From positions 33,592,584-33,656,583 of the forward strand of contig CM039463.1 of the NCBI GenBank assembly GCA_022414725.1: DNA of 64,000 nt, given 5' to 3'. Origin of the DNA: Microglena sp. YARC (taxonomy: Eukaryota > Chlorophyta > Chlorophyceae > Chlamydomonadales > Chlamydomonadaceae). This document shows, one piece after another, positions 11,785-24,560 of this stretch. The first letter of the stretch is position 1. Each line of letters starts with the position of its first letter. The notes under the pieces are model-generated. The model saw nothing but the letters and a program-made list of their open reading frames with translations, made no database searches and was not told the origin of the DNA. A program made the translations under genes and the position numbers.

Positions 11785-12798
11785 CGCCGCCTTCCAAGCC
11801 AGCAGCGTTCCCTGACCCCAATCAACTTGGATGCTCTATATTCCTCAAGAACCTCAATCCTAAAGCTCCCCCCCTACCCCCCTACCCCCCCACCCCCTTG
11901 CCCCCTACCCCCCAAGCAGGCTAGCTGCAGATCCCTGAACTTAACCAAATTCAAAGCTTTCTATCCCTTGAGACCCCCAACCCTCAAGCTGATTCCACCC
12001 TCCCACCCCCTCCCACCCCCTTCCCACCAAAGCAGGCCAGCAGCGGTCCCCTGATCCTAGCCAACTTGAAGGTACTCCCTCTCCGAAGACCCGCCCAGTA
12101 GTGCCTGCCCTCTGGTTGGGAGCAGCCCCCCCTCAGCTCCAAGGTTTTCCTGACGACATCACCACTACAGGAGTTGACATGCAATCCCAGACCAATACCC
12201 ACGCCTGCATGTCAGACTCCGACTCCGACCGGCCGCTGGACTCACATAGACAGTCTTACCTGGCAGATGACCTGGTAGACCACGTGAGGGCTGATGAGCA
12301 GAAGAAAGGAGTGGATAGGGGAGGGGGTAGAAATGGGGGCAAAGCCCCCCATAAGACTGGGACCAGTGCTATCGGTCCTTGGGACCCAGGGACAACCCCC
12401 TCCCAGCTAACACCTCACAGCATTACCGATGCGCAACCGCCTTGTACTGCCTCACCAGCTGATGACGCCCCCCCTGAGGTACAGCATGACCTGAACCATG
12501 AGATTCCAGATAGCAAGCCAATCCAAAACAGTGGCGGTGAATGTATTGGTCTAAAGGGAACAACAGCAGTGGCAGCAACAATGGAAGAAGTATCAGCAGC
12601 AGCACCAGCTGCACCAATGGCAGTAGCAGGGGAAACAGTGGCAGCAGCAGCAACAGCAGCAGCAACAGCAGTAGCAACAGCAGCAACAACAGCAACAACA
12701 ACAGCAGCAGCAGAGGAACACAGCAAAGATTCTTTTGCAGGGGGGAGGAGTGAGGGAAGCCCAGGTGGGTGTTTTTTTGTTGTTTGTGTGTGTGTTTA

Positions 12799-12858
<60 letters not shown>

Positions 12859-15800
12859 GGGGGGTTAAGGAAATGTGGGGTGGGGAGGTGTTTGTGCTTG
12901 TGTGTGTGTTTTAGGCAGGGGGTGGGGGTGGGGGGTGAGGGCTGATTGGGTGGGTGGGTGGGTGGGATGGGGTGCGTGAGGGCCGATTGGGGAGAGGGGG
13001 GGAGGGGGGGGGGGGGGGGGGGCTGGTTGGATGTAGGATTTATATTTGGTGTGATGTAGGTGGGCAGGTCTAGGGGAGAGGGAGGTAATCCCAGGTGTGT
13101 ATCATTGGGTGTGATGTTGTGTAGCATATTCCGTTCAGCCTCAAGGTAATACAACACGTTATACACATAGTAAAACATTTTATTCAATGTGGCAATCATC
13201 TACAAATGTAAACCTATGTACATCCTTCCCCTTTGGGTACACATGCACCTCTGTCCTCGATGTACACATAACTCTCTATCCTTAATGTACTTGTATGTCT
13301 CTCCCTTTGTTTTACACGTTCATCCCTCTCCTTGGTGTAAACGTATGTCCCTCTCCTTGATGTACACATATGCCCCTCCTCTTGATGTACACGTACGTCC
13401 CTTATCTTGATGTACACGTACCTCCCTCATCTTGATGTACACATACGTCCCTCCTCTTGCTGTACACGTACGTCCTTCATCTTGATGTACACGTATGTCC
13501 CTCCTTTTGATGCACAAGTACGTCCCTTCTCTTGATGTACACGTACATCCCTCATCTTGATGTACACGTATGCCCCTCCTCTTGATGTTCACGTACGTCC
13601 CTCCTCTTGATTTACCCGTACGTCCCTCCTCTTGATGTACATGGATGTCCCTCCTCTTGATGTACAGGTACCTCCCCCCGAAGGTGGGCAAGCCCCCAAC
13701 ACCTGGACAACCGCAAGGCAGTACAGGATCAAGTGCAACAGGCCATGGATTCGGCGCAGTCTCGATCCAACGCAAGGGACTTGCAAAAGATGGGAACCAT
13801 GATCTTGATGGATTCGACAGTGAATGGATGGGATGAGGATGGAGACCCTTATATTGATGATGAGATGGTGGAGGCAAAAATGGCTTCTATCAGGAGGGTG
13901 AGATCCCCCCACCCACCCCACCCCACACACCCACATAAACTCCCACACTAACACCCGCACCCACACAAACACACGCAAACACACACTCAAGCCCACAACC
14001 ATGATCTTGATGAAGGCGTTGATGAATATTGGGACCAAGATGGGGGCCCCTATATTAATGATGAGATATTGGAGGCAAAGATAGACTCTCTGGGACAGAA
14101 GAATCTAAGCCACATTCCATTCAGACACTAAACCCTCCCCCTCACACATACCCTATCCACCCACCCCACCCCACCACTCTCCTCCCACCAACCCCACCCT
14201 CACCCACACCCCACACCCACACCCACACCCACACCCTCCTCCCACCTCGTAGCCCTCGCCCCCCCCCCCCCCACCCCTTAAACCCTATCCACCGCACCCC
14301 ACCTCACCCCTCACCCCCAACTGTGCAACAGAGCTCAAGGGCAAACGCATCGAAGAATACGTTCCCTTCTAACTACCTTCAGAGGCAAGCCCAAGAAGAG
14401 CAGCAACAAGAGCCCCCTTCCTGCCAGCCTGGCAATGGAGAGGCCTCCCCTCACCACCAACCAGCTATTCATGTTTATGGTGAGGCACTTGACTGTTTGC
14501 TGCACGGGTGGGTGGGTGGGTGGGTGGGTGAGGTAAAGAAAGGAAGGGAAGTCATCGTGATTTGTGCAGGCCATACCTGGCCAGATAGACCAGACAAAAC
14601 CATACCAAACAAACAAAACAAAAGAAAACCAGACCAAACAAACAAAACATGCCAATCCCATCACTGAGTGATCAATATCCAAGCAGCTGACCTCATTAAG
14701 GCGTACTTACATCTGCTGACTACACCAGCCTAAACCCCCGCCCACCTCACCCACCCACCCATTGCCACCCCCAGGTTATGCACAGACTCTCCTCACCCCA
14801 CATATGTGCACAAAAGTTCCATGTCACTGCCTTAAGTGAAGTGAAGAGATTCAAGCACCTGACCCCCCCCACCCCACCCCCCACCCCACCCCCTAAACGG
14901 GTTTATCTTGTCCCCCCCTCCCTGGGTACATCCAAGTAAGATTGCGATGCAGATGAACGTAAGTTCCTCACATGGCCAATCCTATCACTGGGTGAATGAG
15001 ATATAAGCAACTGACTACCTCCCACCCACCCCCCACCCCCAAACCAACCAACCAACCAACTTACTCCCACACCACCTCACCACCACACCACCACCACCAC
15101 ACCACCGCACCACACCACCACACCACCACACCACACCACCACACTTCTACACCACCGCACCACCACACAACCACCCACAACCTCACCCCCTCTGCCCCTA
15201 CACAGGTTCAACCTGCTCCACCTCATTGCATCCAAGTGAGATCGATAAACCCAAAACCCTAAACCCTATCACCCTCCTACACTACAAACTAACCCTAGCC
15301 GAAACACCCCCCTACACAGGTCCAAGCCGCCCCCCCTCATTTCATCCAAGTGAGATAGCGATACAGATGAAGAACCTAGCCAGCTCAATTAGATCTGCTC
15401 AGAGCGCCAAGAAGAGGGGGGCTGCGCCCAGGGCCCACCGAACGCAGGTCTTCTCAGCACAACCCGACTTTGCCAGGTCAGCATTTAACAAACGTCAACA
15501 GAATGTGACTCAATCAGTTGGATCGGTTGATCCAAGACCAGGCCACGACCAACACCATCACACCCGTGCCTCCTGGGGAGGGAGGCAGCCTCATGAAGTA
15601 CAGTCGGATCAGCCTCACACCGCGCATGCCCCCTTCTCCTTCAACCCCAACTTCATGGTGAACAGTGCAGTTCGCAATGAACAATGCCCCATCCCCAAAA
15701 CTCGCAATGAACATCACGCCCTTCCACCTATTCCTAAGCTACAGGGTAGAAGCTATGTACCAGAAAGTGATCCTTCCAAGCCCCATAACCTAACTGGCTT

Positions 15801-18800
15801 ACCTGCTCGGAGTGAAAGCGATGAGCTTGATCACCTTTCACTGCCGACAGAAACAGGAACAGAAACAGAAGTAATTTTACTGGATGGTTCATCAGCAGGA
15901 GCAGCAGCAGCAGGAGCAGGCTCGGCAGGGCCTGCCCCTACATCACGTACACAGTCGCCTCTGGTTAGAGAAGTGTCCTTCAGTCCAGAAACAGCTCCAA
16001 ACCCAGCTCCGGAACCAGCTCCAGAACCGGCAGGTCCTATCCGTGGCAGGTCACAGCCCCTCCGGTCTCAGAGCATGAGTGGGGAACATGGACTGAGTCA
16101 CGCCAAAGCTTGGCTGTCGGTTGAAAATCAGCTCCCAGCCAGCTTCTCATATTTCGTTCCGAGCCCCTCACCAAAATCACAGTCAAAGCCAAGGGCCCGC
16201 TCTGCTGACCAGGCACACCATCGAGTCCTATCCCCCCGGCACCATAGGGTTCAGGCTTTGTCCACCTGTCACTCTGTCTCTGAGTCTGTGTCCTCAAGAG
16301 GATCCTCCGAGGCCGCGATCTTGGGCCAAGCCTCTTTCGGAGTTTACCACCCAGACAGGCCCAACTCACCAACTTCCATGGGCTACATCGCCAGCCTGGC
16401 GCCTGGCTCCCGTGCCCCCTCCCGGGGCAGTGTGCCCCTGGTCCCGTGTTCATCCATGACAAGCCTGGCTGACAGCTCAGCCATGTTGGGGTACGAGGAC
16501 CTGGGGGTGGAGGAGGATGAGGAGGCTTCATCCGTCGCCTCATTCCCCCTCACACGTCTCTCACCTACTGCTCCCGCATGCTCTCATAACACCCCACCTG
16601 GGGGCGAGGGGGGAACTGAGTTCGGTGGGACCTGGGCGCAGCCCCCCTCTTTAGAAGACCAAATATCTTTGTCAAGACTGAGTGTGGAGAGCAGAAGAGT
16701 GACACGCAGGCCCCCCCCTTTAACGACGCCCATGTCTCTAAACACAGGACAAGCGTCCCAAACATCACTACTAAATTCGCCTTCACCATCGAATTGTACT
16801 TTGGGTGGCTCTAACAGCATGAAGTGGCTGAGCCGCACACCACGGAGCAGCTTGCGCTCCGCAATGGGCAGTCGGATGCAGTCCCAGCAAGAAAAGAAGA
16901 CGAGCATGAGGTGGGGTGAAATGCGCCGGTGTGTGGGTTTGGGGTGGTGTTGGGGGTGGGTGGGGTGGGGGGATGGTTGAGGGGGTGGGGGAGGAGAGTG
17001 GGGGGCAGAGGGAGGTGTAAGTGTGTCGCTTTTTCTGTTGCTGTGTGTGTCATTCTGTGTTTGTGAGTGTGTTGGCTCTAACAGCATGAGGTGGCAGAGC
17101 CGCGCTCCAAGGAACAGGTGGATGTGCGACATCACCTCACTCGCTGAATCAGAGTATGGCAGAGTCTAACAGCATGAAGGGGCATAGGCGCGCTCGTAGA
17201 AACAGCTCTCGGTCTGATATTAACACTCGGATGTAGTCCCATGAATCTGAGAACAAGAGCATCAGGTGGGGTGAAGTGTGTGTGTGTGTGTGTGTGGTGG
17301 TGGTGGTGGTAGTGGTGGTGGGGTGGGGGGGGGGGGGGGGGGGGGAGGTGGGGGTGCTGGGGGTGGTAGGGGGGGGGAGGGGGGGAATGTGTGTGTGTAT
17401 GTGTGTGTGTGTGTGTGTGTGTGGGGGGGGGGGGGGGTATGTTGTTGTGCTGTTGATTATATTGTTGCTGTGTATGTGGTGATATATATGGCAGTGTGGG
17501 AGTGTGTGCATGTGATGAAATGGCATGTCATATGATTTACTGACTTGTCAGTAAATCGCTAACAATCTGCCAGACAGCGTACACAAAGGCATACCTTACA
17601 TTGAGCAGGACTGAGATTGTATTTAATGAAAGTTGTGACTCCGCCAATCACTTGGACAAAATCCTTGAGTCTAGAGTAGGGCTAGTGCACAGAGACCTAC
17701 CCTCAAAGGTAAAATTCCTTATTATAAAAAAAAACTAATGTGTCATATTCCTCTTTGAGTAGGAAGCGTGGCCTCACTAGTGCTCCCTTCATCAGCCGCC
17801 CACCCAACTACGAGAATCTAATCATGAGGAACCATGGACCTACTGAGTCTCATCCTGATTTTGAGTCTATGCTACGGATCATGGCGACTGTGAAAGAGCA
17901 GCAGGTAAGTGGGCTTGGGGGTATGTTATATGTGGTATGGGGATTAAGCTATTGGAATTTTCACTCCGAGTCTGAGTTAGTGGTTGGTAGCATGGCGACT
18001 GTGAACCAGAGGTGACCGGCCCAGGTTAATGCGCAGGTGGTGAGGGACAACGGTCGACGCCAAACCCTGAGAATGCCGAACCCAGAAGTACGGTTGTCAT
18101 ACTGAGGTTGAGCCCTCATTGGGAGCCGGTATAGAGCAGCAGGTGGGGGTTGGGGTGTAGAATATTAGGATTAGCACCCTGAGTTTGAGTCAATGATAAT
18201 CATCATGGCGACTGTGAAAGAGCAACAAGTGGTTGGGGTTAGGGGATAGGAGTTTACATTTTAGGGTGTGAGAATCTTTACCCCCATTTTGAGTTAATGA
18301 TCAGAATCATAGCGACTGTGAAAGAGCAGCAAGGGGGTGGGGGATTTAGGGTTAGGGGTTTGGGGTATTAGGGTCCTCGCGACGAGTTCAAAGACCCAGA
18401 ATGTGCTCTGTAGGGTTTAGGGCCCAGAGTGTGCTGCACACATTTGTAGGCCGTTTTTGTTAATGTTTCGAATTCAAATACAAATTCTAAATCTGCGGTC
18501 TGAGGCTGGATGTTTCCAAGTACGACTCCCAGTGGAACCCGGTAGTTTAGGGTTTGGGCCTAGAGTTTGCATTTCACAAGCCTGTGCCATTTTTGCATAC
18601 GTCCTCAATTCAAGTTCAACTGCAGATCCTGCAATCAGGGACCTGACGCTGCGAAGGACGACTTCCGGTGGAACTTGGTCGTTTAGGGTTTGGGCCTAAA
18701 GGTTTGCATTTCACATTCCTATGCCATTTTTGCATACGTTTAAAATTATAATTCAACTTCAAATTCTGAAAACAGGGACCTGACGTTGCGAAGTACAACT

Positions 18801-21800
18801 CCCGTTGGAACTCGGTCGAGGCCCACAAGGCTTTCAGGCAGAAGCAGCTGCAGGCCCAGGCGCAGATAGGGCTTGCATCCCCCATGAGCCCTGTGGGGCG
18901 GTACAGAGCATCGCCCTGTGTAAGCGAGGATGGCGGAATGTTCTTCGACTGGATGCGCTCCCTCTCCCCATCCAAGGACCCCCAAAACGAGGGTCTAGGG
19001 GAGGGGGCGGACGAGGCTGCACAGGGGGAGGCAACACACGGGGGGGCTGTGCCCAATTCTTCTCTAGGGCCAGTGCTGCCTAAAGGCTCCAACATGATCC
19101 ACAGTGCTAGGCGCAAAGGAGGTGCGTCACAATAATAAATAAATAAATAAATATATTGACGCCTTATGACGAGGCATGGGGTTGAGGGGGCCAGCCTCCT
19201 CTCTTGCACTGGGGCCAACCACCAGTAGGTGCGTCACATGTACATGTTCCTGCTCATTTCCTGTACTGTGACATACACACATGCATTCACTAAACAAACA
19301 AACAAAATGATTTGCGCCTTGAAGGGTGGCTTTTCGTACACCAGTGGCTTTTCGTACACCAGCCCTACAATCAAAGGTTTAAATGTGGTCGGCTGAGTCA
19401 CTTTTACGGAACGAGGGAGGAGGTACACGTAAGTCAGCAGGATTTGCCGACCTATGATGGTTGTTTCTCTTCATGACCATATGGCTTGCACTGTTTCTGG
19501 TTTTGGCTTCTAGGCAGCTCATATCCCCCATCATTAGGCCTAAAGTGAAGCTAGCTAGTGCATTTGTAAGCTTATATGATGGGCATTCCGTTGCAGCTGT
19601 AAGCTCCGGGCTTGACCCAGTGGATGGCCAATGGAGCTAGATGGAAGCTGCCATGTGAAGCCCGTAAAAGAAGCAGTGGTGGCTTGTTCACTCATGTGCT
19701 TTCTGGGTTCTTCCAGGTTCTTCACTTAATTACTGAGTGGGTTTGTTTCAAAATTGAAAGTTGAACATTGTTACGCCGTACCGCGGGATGTGACGCTGAA
19801 CATTGGGGAAGGTTACTGTGGGGTTTGCTTTTGCAGACTGCTCCTGTGACTGAGATCAGACCACCGCATGACAGCATGAAGAAAGGTTGCGTTTCACTCT
19901 TATTCTAAGAGTTTCTTGTTTTCACTATTATTATTTTTGAGTTCTTTCACTTATGTACTATGTGGGTTTTGCATTGTTGCATTCCTTGTCCGTCTGTTTG
20001 TTTGATACCTTTGCCCTACCTTGATGGTTATAAACACGACACACCACACACCTAACAACACACAGCACACACAACACACCACCACCCACACACCACAGCA
20101 CGCACAACACACAACACTCAACCATTTTCCACAACCTTCAGGCACTCCTGTTGTGTACCGCATGCCAGCAGTACAGGCCCACATGGGGGCAGAAGACCAG
20201 CAGTACGCATGGATACCTGGCAAGCTTCATGGCGAAAGCATGAATTTAGGGCAGGCTGCTCCCAACACAACTCTTCAGTATGGTCAAGAGCTAAACAGGG
20301 GTAGGTTTGGTGTGTGTATGGCTGTGTGAGTGGTTCTATGTTTTTGTTGGTTCTTGCAGATTTTTGTGCATGTGTGTGTATGGGTGTGCTAGAGTGTGTG
20401 AGTGTGCGTGAGTGTGGTGTATGGCTGTTTGGTGGAGTGAATCAATTGCTTGTTGCCTGCCTTACCTGGTGGGGGGGGGGGGGGAGGTAATACAGAGACA
20501 ATTGTCTAGACAATCCTCCCCTCTTCCCCACCAGGTAAGACATGCAAGGAGCAACGGATCCATGCCACCATAGCAATCGTACACTACACACACAAACGAA
20601 ATGTACATGCCAATCCACAAAATGTACATGCCAATCCCCCAACCCTTTCCTCCCCTCCCCTCCCCTCCCCTCCCCTCCCCTCCCCTCCCCTCCCCTCCCA
20701 CTACCACTGCCACTACCACCAGACAAGACATGCAAGGAGCAATGGATCCATGCAACCCTAGAAATTGTTCACAACTCACACACAAACAAAATGTATTCTT
20801 GCCAACCTAAAAACCCTTCCCCACCTTCCTCCCCTCCCACCACCACCAGGCAAGACGCGCAAGGATCAATGGATCCATGCGACCGAAGCTTGCATAAAGA
20901 CCGGCACAGTCAAGCAAGAGAGTTCTGACTTAGCAACATGGGCGGCACAAAACCCCATCGAACCTGCACATTCCAAACAACTGGATTCGGGGCCAAATCA
21001 GACTGCTCTGTCTTATCACCTGCCACCTCAAGCTGAAGACACATATCCTACTTTGGACATCACATCCAAGTCTATGCCCTTAGGATTTAACAGCAACAAC
21101 GCTGGTCACCTCCAGTCTGACCGCAAGGCCGTCTCCTCCTCGGCCAGGGGGGCCTCGTCCAGAGGAAGGGACCAGGGACAAAAGACAGCTGGAGAAAGCT
21201 CCCCACCCAAGTCCAGGGGGGCCGCGTCCAGAGTAGGGAGGCTGGGTCAAAGGACAGCAGGAGATAGCTCACCGTCCAGGTCCAGGGGGGCCTCATCCAG
21301 AGTGGGGGGCCTAGTCCATGATGAGGTGACTGGACTCTCCACCTCAGTTTGTGTGCCAGCAGCTGGGATGGAGCCCATTGGGGTTGGCGGTGGTGGTGGT
21401 GGTGGGGCAGTGACCACTACCATGGGGGTCAACTTGGGTGAGAAAGGCGTATTACTTGTGGCCAACGATAAGAAAGCTGGGGATGGTGTAGATATTTGTG
21501 AGCCTAGTCCCAGAGGGGTCGTGTCGGAGTACACCAAGCTCATTCACGGCCCTGCTACTGCTGTGGTCAGCAATGATGGTGCAGCCAACGAGATGATGGC
21601 TAGCAATACTGGCGGTACAGCTGACAGCAACGGTGGCAAGGGAAATGCAAGTACCCCAGGTAGATCGATGAAGGATGAGCATGTGCCGCCATCGTACATC
21701 GCCCCGTGTACGCTCCTCGCACTGGATCTGGACTTCAAGGCGGTAAAGAAGAAGGAAGTTGGACCGCTAAAGGCGGTACCAAGACCTATGGCCCCAAGTT

Positions 21801-24240
21801 CACGAGCCCATGCCATTGCAGAGGACTACAGGTGTGAGAGGCTGCTAGTGTCTCAGTCAGTTGTCAATCCTGATTTGGTTGATTGTATATCTGATTTCTT
21901 AGTCAGTTAGCAGTTAGTTAGGTATCAGACGCAGCCATCTTACCAGATGGTTTAATCGGAGTACTGCCTAGTACTGCCTTAGTTCCCGATTCTCGCAGTA
22001 ATGAGACTACAGGTATCAGAGGCGGAGGCCTTTACGAGGAACCTCAAATTATTTATTTTAACGATCACGAATAACCAACACTAGCTAAAGCCAAGGCCTA
22101 AGCCGAGGTCGATACAACCACCTACACCAACACCAATGCCAAAGCTATCACAAACGCAAACACAAACAATAACAATAACGACAACACAAACACAAATACC
22201 AACAGTCCAACACCAATGGCGATCATAAAGCCATCAGCAATGGCAATACAAACACCGATGGCAATTCAAACACCATTGCTAAAGCTAGCACTGGTACCAA
22301 CAAAAATGCATTTGAACATCATTGAACTTAAACACCAACACGAACAACACAGAGACCAACACAAACAGCATAAACAACACAAGCACGAACACATATACAG
22401 CACCAAGATGTGCATAGCACAAACACAACACAACACAAACACAAACACGTATCCTAACCCAATCAACCAGAGCCCAGACTGCAGAGCCAACCAATAGCGT
22501 GCCACCTCTACTTCTGGTGGAGATCCCAAACATGTCCACAACACTAACTAACACCGACCAACACCAACTAAATTCAACTGACTCCAACTGACACCAGCTG
22601 CCTGCAGGTCCAACCAATAGCGCACCACCATCGTTACTTCTTATGGAGTATCCTACCATGTTCACAATGCTAACTACCACCAATTAACTCCAACTGACAC
22701 CAACACAGACTGCAGACCCAACCAAAAGCGCTCCACCACCATTACTTCTGATGGAGAACCTTAAAATGTCCACGACACTAACTAACACCAACCAACACCA
22801 ACTGACACCAACTGACTGCAGGGCCAACCAATAGCGCCCCGCCACTTCTGATGGAGACCACTAAGATGCTCACAGCACTAACTAACAACAACCAACGCTA
22901 ACTAACTCCAACTGACACCAACTGACACCAACCCACAGTGCAGGGCCAATTATAGCGCCCCACCACCACTAATTCTGATGGGGACCCCTAAAATGCTCAC
23001 AACACTAACTAACACCAACTAACTTCAACTGATACCAAATGACAACAAATGACTGCAGGGCCAACCATTAGCGCCCCACCACCACTATTTTGTATGGAGA
23101 CCCTTCAAAAGTTCACAACACTAAGTAGCTCCAAGTAACTCCAACTGATGTCAACTCCCTGCAGAGCCAACCAGGAAGGTCCCCCACCTGCCAGTTTTGT
23201 GGGGACCCCCAAAATGTTGTTCGAGTTGGAGGGTTACGCCACTGATGACCCCACGACACCTGAGGCGCGCTCTGAGCTGGCAAGGAGTCACTTACTCCAT
23301 AGGGCTCCTGTCAGGGGGGGGGCTCAGACGGAGGGAGACCAGGTGCCTTCCTCCTACGACTTCACAAAATACAGGTGGGATGTAGCTAGGTATATTTGTA
23401 GCTGAAAAGTAGCTGATAAACACCTTGTGTGCAATATCTAACTAACTAACTACATGACTGACTGACTGACTGACTGACTGACTGACTGACTGACTGACTG
23501 ACTGACTGACAGGCAGGCAGACAGACAGTCGGACTGGCAGACAAACTAACTAACTGACTAACTAACTAACTGAGTAACTAACCAACTAATTAAATAAGTA
23601 GCTAATTAAATCAATAAATCATTAACTTCCAAAGTGGTTGCAGGCCGCAGACAGGCTCCCCACGCACCACCACCCATTTATCAAGAAACAAGTGACTGAT
23701 TAACTAATTAACTAACTAACTAACTAATTATCATTGTTGATGCAGGCCGCAGACAGGCTCCTCACGAGGCAGCTCCAAGCCCATCCTCTTTGTCAAGAAA
23801 CCTGTGAGCAGCTTAAGAGATGTGTTCTTCCTGAATTCTGAGGGGGGTCAAGTGGACGCCACCCATGTGTCCAGTACCGCACACACAGCAGTACATGTTC
23901 CTTCCAGCTCAGACCACAAGTTCACAAGCCATGACACCCTGTTCCCTGAAACCGCTGTCACCTCAGCCATGACAGCTGGCACGGCTGTGAGAGCTGGTGC
24001 TGACAGCTCAGTAGGTAACTTTAGTCGCCCAGGTAGCGGGGGAAGTACTGGTGGGTCCAAACAGTACAGCGATGCAAGAGGCAGTCCCGGAGCGTTAGTG
24101 TACTCTTCAACAGCGTTTTCGTTGATTGATGCTGACTCACTTAGGCAGGACATCCGCAGAGCATCAGCAGTACAGCAGGACCTTCCAGGAGGACGTGGTA
24201 GTGCCATGAACGCCAAGAGGGCACTGCAGGTGTGTATGTC

Positions 24241-24289
<49 letters not shown>

Positions 24290-24529
24290 ATGTGTGTGTA
24301 TGTGCATGTGTGTGTATGTGTGTATGTGCATGTGTGTGTATGTGTGTGTGTGTGTATGTGCATGTGTGTGTATGTGTGTGTATATGTGCATGTGTGTATG
24401 TGTGTGTGTGTGTGCATGTGTGTATGTGCATGCGTGTGTATGTGTGTATGTGTGTGTGCATGTGTATGTGTGTGTGCATGTGTTTGTGTATGTGTGTGTG
24501 TATGTATGTGCATGTGTGTGTGTGTGCAT

Positions 24530-24560
<31 letters not shown>

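Noticed and set aside
12423..13199. 258-codon Leu/Pro/His-rich minus-strand ORF
   Set aside because: Antisense of exon 3's (CAG)n region and of the intron's TG and G runs; the plus-strand exon has supported splice sites.
15245..15275. Telomere-like AAACCCTAAACCCT
   Set aside because: Only two units inside an intron; too short to be a telomeric relic.
16037..17135. Minus-strand ORFs opposite exon 6
   Set aside because: Shadows of the long open plus-strand exon; no splice or similarity support.
22482..23164. CRISPR-like regular array
   Set aside because: Units of 105-125 bp are diverged throughout, without identical repeats and unique spacers, in a eukaryotic intron; they are exon-edge copies.
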